Source: Nitrososphaeria archaeon
GTDB taxonomy: Archaea > Thermoproteota > Nitrososphaeria > Conexivisphaerales > DTJL01
DNA length: 64,000 nt
Reading direction: 5' to 3'
Assembly (NCBI GenBank): GCA_029775965.1
Contig: JARVJU010000006.1
Span: 25,599-89,598, forward strand
A program made the translations under genes and the position numbers. Shown in pieces: positions 52,180 to 61,020 of the stretch. The notes below the pieces were generated by a model. It made no database searches and was not told the DNA's origin. It was given only the letters and a program-made list of their open reading frames with translations. The first letter of the stretch is position 1, and each line of letters begins with the position of its first letter.

Positions 52180-53559
52180 CTATCTGTACTGAGCCATCGT
52201 TTCTTCCAGAACGGTCTTCTCCCTCTGAGCTGCAATATCTATAGTGCACTGCTTTGCAGTTTCGAATCCGTTTTCACCCAGCTTATCAGAAGCTGGAGAT
52301 AATGTTCTTTCTATCTTTTCTGCAAGCTGTTGATCATCATCAGCTGTAAACACATAGCCGTTAGAACCCTCCACAACAAGCTCAGATACACCTGCTCCAT
52401 CACTTACGACAACTGGCTTCTTGTTCATCCAACCTTCTAATACAGTTATCCCGAACCCCTCAATTCTAGAGGTCAGAATAACAGAAGAAGCTAGGTTGTA
52501 GATGCTCCTGAGCTGATCATGTGTCAGATATCCTAGGAAGAGTACCTTGTCTGAAACACCTAGTTTATTTGCAAGCTCTTGCAACTGAACTCTCCAGCTA
52601 CTTCCTTTACCATATGCCAGGCCTCCTTTGCTGCTTGACGAGAAGCTACCATTACCTACAAGAGCGAGTTTCAACTTCTTATCTTTGAGTCTTGCTATAG
52701 CTTTTATGGCAGTATCCTGACTTTTTATCCTGTCCATTCTTGCAACCATAAGTATAAGCTGCTCATCATTCTGCAAACCTATAATCTCCTTGATATTATC
52801 AAGCTCATTTCTGGAAGGTTTCTGCCATACTCTTGGGTCTATGAAAGGATATATCTGATATGCCCTACCATGATATGCTGTCTTTATCAGACCTTCAAGG
52901 TCTCTTCTAGTGCTGACAACTATGGAATCGAAGCCCTCCATTGCCTTTAGCACAAATTTCAGAAATAGAGGTGTAAGGTTCTCTGGTTTGAAAGGGACAT
53001 GCCATCTGAGTACTGCGGGAGCTGAGGGACCTATCATCTGCCCTGTTAAGAGCAACTGAAAGTCCTGAATATAGTATACATCTATCTCACCGAGATGCTC
53101 CAATAACCTCTCTGCATTTACCCAGTTGTAGTAGGCATAGTATGTGTAGCCATCTATACTGGGCTTTTCAACACCGTGTATAGCAGACCATAATGATTCT
53201 TTAAATACAGTATACTTCCTCAGATGCTTTTCTTCCAACTCTACATGTGATAATAAAAGCTTACCCATTCTTACCTTAGGAGGATAATTCACGCCTAGGC
53301 TCACCCATACCACGCTTGAAACATAATTACTGTCAATCATATAGTTCATCAAAGGATAGATCATTGCTGTAACACCTCCGGGAGAAGATGTGTAGTCCAC
53401 ATTCTGCTCCAAAGATGATATATCAACAGGGTCGTCAAGAAATCCGTATTTTTCAATCAGCTCTTCGTAGCTGAGCTTAAAACGGAGTAAAGGTGTCTGG
53501 CTATTGATACAAACCTTCATAATGGCGATGGAAGAATTCTTGTCATTTAAGCTTTGCAT
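52180..53559 (-). CDS. Family 4 glycosyltransferase
   Basis: A 459-residue GT-B enzyme. The C-terminal nucleotide-sugar domain has LMVARMDRIKSQD, KLALVGNGS, and the EX7E-type ltSRIEGFGITVLEGW. The N-terminal acceptor domain has SSPGGVTAMIYPLMNYM. ATG 53559 lies within the HAD phosphatase gene end; Met14 is an alternative. Pairing with a HAD phosphatase suggests a two-step solute pathway, as for trehalose or glucosylglycerate, but the substrate is not determined. Confidence 0.8.
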   Translation of the reverse strand: MQSLNDKNSSIAIMKVCINSQTPLLRFKLSYEELIEKYGFLDDPVDISSLEQNVDYTSSPGGVTAMIYPLMNYMIDSNYVSSVVWVSLGVNYPPKVRMGKLLLSHVELEEKHLRKYTVFKESLWSAIHGVEKPSIDGYTYYAYYNWVNAERLLEHLGEIDVYYIQDFQLLLTGQMIGPSAPAVLRWHVPFKPENLTPLFLKFVLKAMEGFDSIVVSTRRDLEGLIKTAYHGRAYQIYPFIDPRVWQKPSRNELDNIKEIIGLQNDEQLILMVARMDRIKSQDTAIKAIARLKDKKLKLALVGNGSFSSSSKGGLAYGKGSSWRVQLQELANKLGVSDKVLFLGYLTHDQLRSIYNLASSVILTSRIEGFGITVLEGWMNKKPVVVSDGAGVSELVVEGSNGYVFTADDDQQLAEKIERTLSPASDKLGENGFETAKQCTIDIAAQREKTVLEETMAQYR

Positions 53560-54262
53560 CCAGAAATCTGTGCAGGGCTTCTATTACACCTGCACCATCT
53601 TCATTTATAGTTACATAGTCTGCATGTCTCTTCAGTATATCAACTGAGTTTCTTACTGCAACTTTTATGCTTGCAAGTCTGAAGAGCGAAAGGTCATTTT
53701 CCCCGTCACCTATGCACATTATGCCATCATCATTATGAAACCCAAGTAAATTAAGAGCCTCAGTAAGGCCAGACCCTTTATCTATGCCACGTGGCAAGAT
53801 CATAAACCTGTCGACGTTAAATTCTATTCTCTCTTTAGAGCTGTCAACTATTCTTTCTGAAAGTTCTTTGAGTTGCCTAGGAGCAGATATTATCACTTCC
53901 TCACAGCTCGAGTCGAAATATTCTGCTAGTCTCTTCCTTTCCTCTTCCCACCATTCTGGAGCCAGGTTTATCACTCTATCCTCTCTGCATACCAGTGCAC
54001 CATTCTCAGCAACTATAACATCGAAAAGAGAGAAGTCAAGCAGCTCTTTTAGTTCCTTTATGCATCTCCCGCTGACAAGTATAAGCTTTATACCTCTTTT
54101 ACGAAGATGCGAGAGCTCGGTCAATACTTGTTTTTCGATCTCTTTTCCTCTGCTCTTTATAGTTCCATCTAAATCTGATACAACTGCTGTTATCCTTTTA
54201 TAGCTTCTTTTTTGCATGGAGAACTCTTCCAGCATTGAAATCCTATTAAAGATATACTGCAT
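53543..54262 (-). CDS. HAD-superfamily (type IIB) phosphatase
   Basis: A 239-residue Cof-type HAD phosphatase. The nucleophile Asp is in VVSDLDGTIKSRG, the Thr/Ser motif in LVSGRC, and the metal-binding GDGENDLSLFR is complete. Family members include archaeal phosphoglycolate, sucrose- and mannosyl-3-phosphoglycerate phosphatases. The first 15-20 residues are probably unneeded (Met16 alternative). The start overlaps the rpiA stop (TAATG) and the end overlaps the GT4 start, so the three are co-expressed. Confidence 0.85.
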   Translation of the reverse strand: MQYIFNRISMLEEFSMQKRSYKRITAVVSDLDGTIKSRGKEIEKQVLTELSHLRKRGIKLILVSGRCIKELKELLDFSLFDVIVAENGALVCREDRVINLAPEWWEEERKRLAEYFDSSCEEVIISAPRQLKELSERIVDSSKERIEFNVDRFMILPRGIDKGSGLTEALNLLGFHNDDGIMCIGDGENDLSLFRLASIKVAVRNSVDILKRHADYVTINEDGAGVIEALHRFLDAKLK

Positions 54263-54900
54263 TATCTATCAACAACAATCACTGATACGTTGTCAAATTT
54301 GAATATGCCAGTCTCCATCACACCAGGCATACTGCTAACGTATCTCTCCACAGAGGTGATGTTCTCGGGAGATGAATTTACGTCAAGAATTAGGTTTCCG
54401 TTCTCAGTTATTGATGGGTAGCCTTTCTCATTCTGTCTGATTGAACAAGCATATCCTTTCTCCCTTAACTTTGATGATACAAGCAAAGCTGCGTTCCTGT
54501 GCACCTCTAGTGGAATGTCAATTGTTTTAGGCTTGGTCATTTTATCCTCTGTTACAAATACAATTATCTTCTTCGACGCTGACCATAGAATCTTCTCCAT
54601 AAGCAATGCACCACCTCCACCCTTAATGAATGTCTTATCATCAAGTACATTATCTGCACCATCAAGCGTCAAGTCCAGCTGACCTGCAAGCTGAGGGTAT
54701 GCTATATTTTCTATATATTTCATTGCTGTATAGGCTATCTGCATAGATGAAGGAAAGTACCATGCCTTTTTGTTCAGTATCCTCTTATCGTGAAGAAAAC
54801 TGATAAGTCTAGCTATGGTGGCACCGCTTCCCAATCCCACCTTTTTTGAATCTTGCATATTGTTAGAAATAAGAGCTAGAGAATCTTCATCAAGGTGCAT
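54262..54900 (-). CDS. rpiA: Ribose-5-phosphate isomerase A
   Basis: A 212-residue RpiA. The phosphate loop GLGSGATIARLI, the LTLDGADNV with catalytic Asp, and the GGGGALLMEKIL with a catalytic Lys/Glu area are intact. It interconverts ribose-5-phosphate and ribulose-5-phosphate. It stands at the head of the HAD-GT4 run and 7 nt after the coiled-coil protein gene. Confidence 0.92.
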   Translation of the reverse strand: MHLDEDSLALISNNMQDSKKVGLGSGATIARLISFLHDKRILNKKAWYFPSSMQIAYTAMKYIENIAYPQLAGQLDLTLDGADNVLDDKTFIKGGGGALLMEKILWSASKKIIVFVTEDKMTKPKTIDIPLEVHRNAALLVSSKLREKGYACSIRQNEKGYPSITENGNLILDVNSSPENITSVERYVSSMPGVMETGIFKFDNVSVIVVDR

Positions 54901-54907
54901 AAAGCAG

Positions 54908-55531
54908 CTATTCCTCCAGGTCCAGCTGCTCCAGCTTTGCCATCACTTCATTCACATCCTCCACAACCTTCTTCAGCTTATCATCTACAACACGTGGCTT
55001 CTTCTCTTCAACTACTTCCTTCTTCTCTTTTGCTTGTTCTACTTGCTCTACAGTTTTCTCCAGAGCAGGTACAAAGGGCTGAATCCTTTCTTTTAGCTGT
55101 TCAAGCCTGGCATCTATCTGTGACATCTTCTGGTTAAAGAGGTTCAGTAGTTCAGACTTTACATCCTCGAGGTCCGAAACCTCAACTATTACACTAGCTT
55201 TAGCAAGCTTCTCTTCAACATCTTTCATCTGATTCCTGTACTTTTGAGAAAGAAGTATTCTTTCTTCTCTGTTTATCAGGCCTTTTGATTCAGCTTCATA
55301 TATCCTAGCTAGAGCACTACTCAGGTATTCCTTCTCCATTCTTAGAAGCTTCAAATCTCTCTTTGCTGCTTCTATCTCTGACTTCATTACCAGCTTGCCT
55401 TCTGTCTGAACAGTTTTGTTCTGCGTCTTTCCACTTCTGTAAGTTTTTCTTACGAGTATGAAGGATACTGCTACAGCTAGGCCTGCTCCTACAGCTGCAC
55501 CTATAGCTAAGCTAAGAATATCTATGCTCAA
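54908..55531 (-). CDS. Membrane-anchored coiled-coil protein of unknown function
   Basis: A 207-residue protein with one N-terminal transmembrane helix (about 6-28) and a long charged helical region with heptad spacing (about 50-135), ending in Lys/Glu/Val-rich repeats. I recognise no family. The topology suggests a membrane-tethered cytoplasmic coiled coil. It precedes rpiA by 7 nt. Confidence 0.65.
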   Translation of the reverse strand: MSIDILSLAIGAAVGAGLAVAVSFILVRKTYRSGKTQNKTVQTEGKLVMKSEIEAAKRDLKLLRMEKEYLSSALARIYEAESKGLINREERILLSQKYRNQMKDVEEKLAKASVIVEVSDLEDVKSELLNLFNQKMSQIDARLEQLKERIQPFVPALEKTVEQVEQAKEKKEVVEEKKPRVVDDKLKKVVEDVNEVMAKLEQLDLEE

Positions 55532-55591
55532 CGTGGATATCTTTAAGCTATGTGTATATAAGCTGAGAGCTCTATACTATTTCTATCCTTG

Positions 55592-55756
55592 TCAAGGATG
55601 CTTCGCCCATGCGTAGCTTCTTAACTTGCTTGTGGCACCAAAACCGCATGATGCACATCTTTTCTTTCTCACGTTATACGCTCTTCTACCACATCTTCTG
55701 CAGACTATATGTGATTTGTGCTTACTTCTCTTTCCAAAGGATGAGGTACCCTTCAT
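55592..55756 (-). CDS. rpl37e: Ribosomal protein L37e (eL37)
   Basis: A 54-residue zinc-binding large-subunit protein, short enough to be missed by many gene finders. It begins [16 protein letters not shown] and has two zinc knuckles, [10 protein letters not shown] and CASCGFG. It ends in SYAWAKHP. Its ATG lies 4 nt after the LSm stop, and the LSm-L37e pair is a well-known archaeal arrangement. Confidence 0.93.
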   Translation of the reverse strand: MKGTSSFGKRSKHKSHIVCRRCGRRAYNVRKKRCASCGFGATSKLRSYAWAKHP

Positions 55757-55760
55757 TCAC

Positions 55761-56000
55761 TCACACCTGCTGAGTAGGAGGAGGAGAGATGAGAACTACA
55801 TTATCCCCCCTAACTATTATAGTACCAAGCTGATTGGTTTTACCCTCTGCAAGCATCTCCTCGGATGACTCAAGAATAAGGTTCATATGCTGGTCGAAAC
55901 CCTGAAGATTTCCTCTAATCACTCTCCCGCCTTTTAGCTTTATCAGAACAACCTTTCCCACACTCTCGTTCAGCACCTTGAACGTCATATCTGCAGCCAT
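55761..56000 (-). CDS. Sm-like archaeal RNA-binding protein (LSm/SmAP)
   Basis: A 79-residue LSm-fold protein. The Sm1 motif is VLIKLKGGRVIRGNLQGFDQHMNLIL and the Sm2 motif is IIVRGDNVVLISPP. SmAPs form rings that bind U-rich RNA. Met5 is an alternative start. It is co-transcribed with the L37e gene. Confidence 0.93.
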   Translation of the reverse strand: MAADMTFKVLNESVGKVVLIKLKGGRVIRGNLQGFDQHMNLILESSEEMLAEGKTNQLGTIIVRGDNVVLISPPPTQQV

Positions 56001-56135
56001 GTTGCCTACCTATCCTTTTACTGACGTGCCAGAGTACGCATATATAAGCTTAGACTGATTACGATTCTGTTAACCCCTTTGCAAGCTAACTTTGCTATAC
56101 AGTTTGCTGATCATTATTATCCTCACGGAGTTACA

Positions 56136-56366
56136 CTACCATCCCTTCACTTGGCAAGCAGCAAGTGCGAACCTTAAACCCCTATTCAGAATCTTCATAC
56201 TTGCCATTTCGTCTCTGTGTATGATGATTTTGCACTTACACGGGTTGTCTATGTTCATTCGGGTATAGCTTTGACATGCATACGGAAAGTTGCAATGTAT
56301 TCCAAAGTTGTTCAACACATAACTGATTACGAATAGTTTAGCAGGAACGAGCGAGAAACCCCACAT
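56136..56366 (-). pseudogene. Degraded tnpB fragment (IS605 relic)
   Basis: The minus frame encodes about 76 residues resembling only the C-terminus of TnpB: a Cys-bearing stretch (CKCKIIIHRDEMAS) where the zinc ribbon meets the RuvC-III Asp, then the ending MKILNRGLRFALA. Everything upstream is missing, and the frame is closed by a TAA just before 56366. A 6-bp stem with an 8-nt loop (CACTTG/CAAGTG, 56148-56167) lies over the 3' end, the same geometry as the intact element's end hairpin. Confidence 0.55.
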
Positions 56367-56460
56367 CCTTTAGAGATGGCATGAAAGCGAGTCCGAAAGG
56401 TGTATATAGGAAAAGTAGAAATCATTGAAAAGTAAAGTATATTGCGGAGCAGAAAGGAAT

Positions 56461-57618
56461 TTGATTACCTATAAGTTCAGGCTCTATCCAACGAAGACAC
56501 AGGCTCGACTGATGAATGAAACCCTTGAAACTTGCAGGCTCCTCTACAACGACCTTCTGAATGACAGGATTAAAAACAAAACCAAGGTCTTCGAACAGAA
56601 GAGAGCTGTCACAGCACTCCGCCACTGCAACAAGTTCCTGAAGGCAGTTCACTCTCAGGTTTTGCAGGATGTTGTGTTTCGTCTGGATAAGGCATTCAAC
56701 GCTTTCTATGCTTGTCTTTCGAAGTATCCGAAATTCAAGAGAAAAGATAGATACAACTCGTTCACTTATCCACAACTCGGAGGATTCAGGGTAGCTGATG
56801 GGAGGCTTCGACTTTCGAAGATAGGCTTGGTGAAGATAAGACTCCATCGCTCAATTGAAGGCATACCAAAGACTTGCACCATAATCAGGGACATTGACCA
56901 CTGGTATGCCTGTATCTCAATGCAGCTAGAGCCTAATCTGCTCGAACAGAAGAGTGGCAAACCAGATAATGCAGTCGGAGTAGACCTCGGCATACTGAAC
57001 CTTGCGACTCTGAGCAATGGTATAATATTCGAGAACCCAAGACACCTCGATAATTCCATCACCAGAATCATAACTCTTCAGAGACGCTTGTCAAAAAAGA
57101 AAAAAGGCTCAGCCAATAGAGAGAAAGCCAAGATATTACTCGCCAAGGCTTGGAGAAAGATGAGGAACCAACGATTGGACATAGCGCATAAAGTCTCTTT
57201 CAGTCTGGCGTCCGAATACTCGACCATAGTATTCGAAGATGTTCATATCAAGAACATTGTAAAGAACCACAGCCTCGCATCGGCAATAATGGATGCCTCT
57301 TGGGGGCAACTGCGCCGACTAACTGCTTACAAAGCAGAAAGGCGCGGAGGACGAGTTATACTCGTCAACCCAAGTTGGACATCGCAGAAATGCTCTGGAT
57401 GCGGAGCTATGAATCCAGATATGAAAGAACTATCTATAAGAATATTTGAATGTAAGGAATGCGGACTTGTACTCGATAGGGATGTAAATGCAGCTAGAAA
57501 CATTCTAGCTATGGGTCTGGAACAGGCCCATGCTGAGGAACAGCCTCTACTTATCAAAAGAAGGATAAGCAAGTTTGTTCCTGTGAAGCAAGAAGCCTAC
57601 GGCTTCAGTCGTAGGTAG
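56461..57618 (+). CDS. tnpB: TnpB, RNA-guided nuclease of IS605-type elements
   Basis: A 385-residue TnpB from TTG 56461, chosen because the family's N-terminus (ITYKFRLYPTKTQ) begins here and AAAGGA precedes it; the frame extends to TTG 56425. The RuvC residues are intact: Asp in GVDLGILNLA, Glu in IVFEDVHI, Asp in LDRDVNAARN. The zinc ribbon CSGCG and CKECG lies between. With an omega RNA it would cut DNA at guide-matched sites next to a target motif. The end codons form the element's end hairpin. Confidence 0.9.
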   Translation: MITYKFRLYPTKTQARLMNETLETCRLLYNDLLNDRIKNKTKVFEQKRAVTALRHCNKFLKAVHSQVLQDVVFRLDKAFNAFYACLSKYPKFKRKDRYNSFTYPQLGGFRVADGRLRLSKIGLVKIRLHRSIEGIPKTCTIIRDIDHWYACISMQLEPNLLEQKSGKPDNAVGVDLGILNLATLSNGIIFENPRHLDNSITRIITLQRRLSKKKKGSANREKAKILLAKAWRKMRNQRLDIAHKVSFSLASEYSTIVFEDVHIKNIVKNHSLASAIMDASWGQLRRLTAYKAERRGGRVILVNPSWTSQKCSGCGAMNPDMKELSIRIFECKECGLVLDRDVNAARNILAMGLEQAHAEEQPLLIKRRISKFVPVKQEAYGFSRR

Positions 57619-57623
57619 TTCAC
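57540..57623 (+). ncRNA. Candidate omega RNA scaffold 3' end
   Basis: The tnpB 3' end forms GAAG-CCTACG-GCTTCAGT-CGTAGG-TAGTTCAC, the layout expected at the omega RNA scaffold end. The guide would start at 57624 (AAAATCC...). The 5' extent is not defined from sequence alone. Confidence 0.45.
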
Positions 57624-57649
57624 AAAATCCTTTAGCAAAGGTTTAGACG

Positions 57650-58132
57650 TTGAAGATACAGTACCTGTCAAAAAGAGAGATAAAGGAGCTGAATCTTAAG
57701 ATAAATTCTCTTTGGCCTGACATTGCCATAGAGCCTCTCAAGGTTGTAAGGTCTGTTGAGGTTGAAGAGGGCAAATACCTGCTTATGAATGAATCTGTTC
57801 TTATAAAGCTGAATGATATTCTGCTTCCTTTTGTGGGGGATGAGAAGCTATGCTCTCACTTTCCATCCATAACAGTCGACCAAGGTTCGATAAAATACAT
57901 CATCAACGGAGCAAATGTTATGAGGCCTGGCATAAAGATGTTTGAAGGAAACTTCATAAAGGATCAAGTTGTTGTTGTTAAAGAAGAGAAGCATCAGAAG
58001 TTTATTGCAGTTGGAGTTGCTCTAATACAGAGGGAAGAGGCGGAGAAGGCTAGCAAAGGAGCGATAGTTAGAAATCTGCATCGCATAGGGGATAAGTTCT
58101 GGGAGGTCTACAAATCCGTTACTTCCTCATGA
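57650..58132 (+). CDS. PUA-domain RNA-binding protein, MCT-1-like
   Basis: A 160-residue archaeal protein with an N-terminal DUF1947-like domain (LSKREIKELNLKIN) and a C-terminal PUA domain (ITVDQGSIKYIINGANVMRPGI, then KFIAVGVALI). Its relatives are human MCT-1 and yeast Tma20, which act on ribosomes and tRNA. Start TTG 57650, preceded by AAAGGT. The end overlaps the convergent HD gene. Confidence 0.85.
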   Translation: MKIQYLSKREIKELNLKINSLWPDIAIEPLKVVRSVEVEEGKYLLMNESVLIKLNDILLPFVGDEKLCSHFPSITVDQGSIKYIINGANVMRPGIKMFEGNFIKDQVVVVKEEKHQKFIAVGVALIQREEAEKASKGAIVRNLHRIGDKFWEVYKSVTSS

Positions 58133-58661
58133 GATTATCGTATATATCTCTTATAATATGGCTATTAATCATTGACCTAGCAGTAAGGAAAAATTCATCA
58201 AGGTTCAGTCCTTTCTCTTTCTCATAGATTGAGGCCTGAATGGCCATCTCCAGCTTATCTATCTCGGAGACAAGCTTTGCCACAGGTGTTGACCTGCTGT
58301 TAAATTCTCTAAAGAGCCTCAGATAAAGCCCTTTTACATCTTCAGGCAGAGCATCCAGTATCTTCTTTAATGCTTCCATCTCAAGTAAATGCTTCTCTTT
58401 TCTGCTCATTTCATCAGGCTGAATATCCCCTGTCATCACTTCGCAAAGGTCGTGTATAATAGCGGTCCTTAGCATATTTGCAAAATCTATAGAGTAGATA
58501 TCAGCTACTAGCATTGCAGCTAGTGCAACACAATAACTATGCTCTGCAACAGATTCTGCGTTGCGTATCTTTGCTTTAGTAATCCATCCCTTTCTTCTTA
58601 CCTTCTTCAGACGCTCAGCCTTCAGAAGCACATCAAGAATAGAGGAAGATTTATCTTTCAT
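58119..58661 (-). CDS. HD-domain phosphohydrolase (YfbR/HDDC2-like)
   Basis: A 180-residue HD domain protein. The metal ligands are AEHSYCVA, the IIHDLCEVMTGDI pair and a distal Asp in SEIDKLE. The layout matches 5'-deoxynucleotidases that hydrolyse dAMP and similar nucleotides. It shares the region with the divergent small gene and sepF at 58675. Confidence 0.85.
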   Translation of the reverse strand: MKDKSSSILDVLLKAERLKKVRRKGWITKAKIRNAESVAEHSYCVALAAMLVADIYSIDFANMLRTAIIHDLCEVMTGDIQPDEMSRKEKHLLEMEALKKILDALPEDVKGLYLRLFREFNSRSTPVAKLVSEIDKLEMAIQASIYEKEKGLNLDEFFLTARSMINSHIIRDIYDNLMRK

Positions 58662-58674
58662 CTGCCTAGCTCAT

Positions 58675-58818
58675 ATGATAATAGCCTTAAATAACATTAC
58701 CAGCTTTGAATTGTTGCAAAATCTAGTAGCAAAAGGGCAAACCTTTTTTACACAGTCTATTAAGAAAGAAGACGGTCAAAGGTACCTAAAGGCTAGTGTT
58801 GCCAGATGGGTCAAGTAA
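58675..58818 (+). CDS. Small protein overlapping sepF
   Basis: A 47-residue open frame, MIIALNNITSF at the start and QRYLKASVARWVK at the end. Its stop lies 13 nt inside sepF, a coupling often seen for real gene pairs. No family is certain; the basic-aromatic tail hints at nucleic acid binding. It is absent from most gene predictions because of its length. Confidence 0.45.
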   Translation: MIIALNNITSFELLQNLVAKGQTFFTQSIKKEDGQRYLKASVARWVK

Positions 58819-59096
58819 TAGGCGCAAAAGAGAAAGAAACCTCTACCTACCTTAAGGCATATCCCATGAAGAGTATAGGAGACGTTGAAAAGGTAAAGGA
58901 AGACCTGAAGCATAACTCTATAGTTATAGTAAGGATAACACCTCTTGCACAAAAGAGCTTGGAGGAACTGAAGAAAGCTGTGGAGGAGCTGTATGAGTAT
59001 GCTGAAGGGATGGGAGGGGATATAGCAAGGCTTGGGGAAGAGAGAATAGTTATAACACCTCCTAACGTAAAGATATGGAGAGCTCTAACTCAGTAG
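58806..59096 (+). CDS. sepF: Cell-division protein SepF
   Basis: A 96-residue SepF. The body YLKAYPMKSIGDVEKVKEDL, the VRITPLAQKSLEELKKAVEE region and the GGDIARLGEERIVITP segment match archaeal SepF strongly. SepF tethers FtsZ to the membrane. A dedicated amphipathic N-terminal helix is not obvious in the 14 residues before the SepF domain, and a stop (58794) prevents extension. It is convergent with aCPSF1, overlapping by 7 nt. No ftsZ is in the window. Confidence 0.88.
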   Translation: MGQVIGAKEKETSTYLKAYPMKSIGDVEKVKEDLKHNSIVIVRITPLAQKSLEELKKAVEELYEYAEGMGGDIARLGEERIVITPPNVKIWRALTQ

Positions 59097-61009
59097 AGTT
59101 TAAGACTGTCAAGAACATTGGGCTGATATACAGGTAGATGAAATATTCTTTCTACAGAATCTGCAAGGCTCTCTATCTTCTTCTTCTCTCCGTGGTCAAG
59201 GATCACTCTCTGAAGCTTCGGCCTCAGCCTTGATACATACCTCATAAGCTGATTATAATCACTATGCCCGCTAAATCCCTCAACCTTTTCAACCTTGCAA
59301 TTTATATCAACTATCTTCATTCTTCCTCCATTCTCCATCAGGCTTACCTGCTTTGAGCCATCGAGCACTCTTCTGCCAAGTGTTCCTTGAACCTGATACG
59401 AAACAAAGAGTATCTTGTTCTTTGGATCTGAAGCTAATTCCTGAAAATACTGAACAGAAGGACCGCCTTCAAGCATACCTGATGTTGCAAGAACTATAGC
59501 AGGGCCGGAGCTTAATGCTTCATCCCTTTTACTAGGATGTTCTATTATTGAGAAATACTCTGTGACAAAAGGATTCTCTCCGTTTTCAACTATTCTTTCT
59601 CTCAGCTCTCTGGTAAGGAATTCAGGGTGGTAAAGATGTATTGCTGTTGCCTCCCTTATCATACCTTCTATAAATATTGTAGTTTCAGATAGCTGACCCT
59701 GCTTCATGTACTGGTCAAGTACAAGCATTATCTCCTGAGCTCTGCCTACAGCAGGAACAGGTATCAGAACCTTCCCTCCTTCTTGCAACGTATCATTTAT
59801 GCTCTTTACGAATGCAAGATCAGTCTCTTCTCTTGGAGGCATAACGTCAGATTTACTGCCATATGTGCTCTCCATGATAAGTGTTTCAACTCTGGGGAAG
59901 TTGGGAGAAGCAGCCTCGAGTAGTAAACTTCTTCCAAACTTGAAGTCTCCTGTATACACCACATTGTGTGCACCTTCTCCAACATGCAGATGAACCTGAG
60001 AAGAACCAAGAATATGACCTGCGTTGTAAAATACAAGCTTCATATCTGGAGATATGTCAGTCACCATACCGTAAGGTATTGTTATAGCATGACTCAGCAT
60101 GTTCCTTATATCCTTCATATCATACGCATACTGATTTCCTTCCATGCTAGATATCTTCAACGCATCGCTCAGCAACAATGTTATCAGAGCTAGTGTTGGT
60201 TCGGTGCAGTAAAGAGGACCGTCAAACCCATATTTGTAAAGTACTGGTAGAAAGCCTGCGTGGTCCATATGTGCATGACTAAGCACTATAGCATCTATAT
60301 CATCAAGCGAAACTTGCAACCAATCTATCCTTGGGTATGAATCAGGAGGACCCCTTGCTCCTGGGTGAATACCTGCATCGAGAAGAACCTTGCTCTCTGT
60401 AGTTTCAACAAGCATACACGACCTGCCAACTTCTTTATAACCTCCAAGAGCGGTAAGCCTGACTTCGTTCTTTTCAATCAGTCTCTGCCTGAATATTCTC
60501 TCCCCTGTCTGTCTTAGAAAAGTGACTCTTTCATTGCTGGTAGATTTCAGAGTGTGCATTATCTGTTGAATCGTTGTGCTGCCCATTGAAGGTGCCTTCT
60601 TTACCCTGAGCTTCCAGCCTGTGGAATCAAAACTCTTCAGAGATGATGCGTCTATAAGCTTTGGTACTCTGCAGTCTAAGGTAACCTCGCCTGTAACCTC
60701 GTCAAAGAACATATTTTCTATTCCTGCCTCCTTAGGAAGCATGGATGCAAGTATCTCTCTTGCCTCCGCCTCAGGCTTCCTGATCGAATCGTCTACTCTT
60801 ACAACTACCCTCTTCTTCAGGCTGTTCACTATCTCAGGTATTACGAATGAGTTCTTCTCGAAGTATTCGGGGTTCTTCGAGTAAAGTGCTATCCTTGGCC
60901 CTTCATACTCTACTCTAACCACAGAAGCCTCTGGGGGTATGTTGCGCAGTATCACAGCCACTACGCTTTGGGGTCTTCCCCCGTTCTGTTCTTCCCTTCT
61001 CTGAGACAA
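59090..61009 (-). CDS. KH-domain beta-CASP ribonuclease aCPSF1
   Basis: A 639-residue transcription-termination nuclease. The N-terminal about 150 residues form two KH domains. The metallo-beta-lactamase domain has SHAHMDHAGF and later conserved His (GHILGSSQ, GHSDYN); the beta-CASP domain carries ATSGMLEGG and ESTYGSK. It cleaves nascent RNA at U-rich sites to terminate transcription. It lies 11 nt after the proteasome beta gene. Confidence 0.93.
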   Translation of the reverse strand: MSQRREEQNGGRPQSVVAVILRNIPPEASVVRVEYEGPRIALYSKNPEYFEKNSFVIPEIVNSLKKRVVVRVDDSIRKPEAEAREILASMLPKEAGIENMFFDEVTGEVTLDCRVPKLIDASSLKSFDSTGWKLRVKKAPSMGSTTIQQIMHTLKSTSNERVTFLRQTGERIFRQRLIEKNEVRLTALGGYKEVGRSCMLVETTESKVLLDAGIHPGARGPPDSYPRIDWLQVSLDDIDAIVLSHAHMDHAGFLPVLYKYGFDGPLYCTEPTLALITLLLSDALKISSMEGNQYAYDMKDIRNMLSHAITIPYGMVTDISPDMKLVFYNAGHILGSSQVHLHVGEGAHNVVYTGDFKFGRSLLLEAASPNFPRVETLIMESTYGSKSDVMPPREETDLAFVKSINDTLQEGGKVLIPVPAVGRAQEIMLVLDQYMKQGQLSETTIFIEGMIREATAIHLYHPEFLTRELRERIVENGENPFVTEYFSIIEHPSKRDEALSSGPAIVLATSGMLEGGPSVQYFQELASDPKNKILFVSYQVQGTLGRRVLDGSKQVSLMENGGRMKIVDINCKVEKVEGFSGHSDYNQLMRYVSRLRPKLQRVILDHGEKKKIESLADSVERIFHLPVYQPNVLDSLKLY

Positions 61010-61020
61010 CCTTGATTTAC

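Larger units (their letters stand above)
56364..57623 (+). mobile_element. IS200/IS605-type element carrying tnpB only
   Basis: The element holds the tnpB gene and an end hairpin (57596-57615) followed by TAGTTCAC. A small hairpin CATC-CTTTAGA-GATG (56364-56378) may mark the left end. No tnpA transposase is present, so movement would need one in trans. The left boundary is approximate. Confidence 0.5.
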
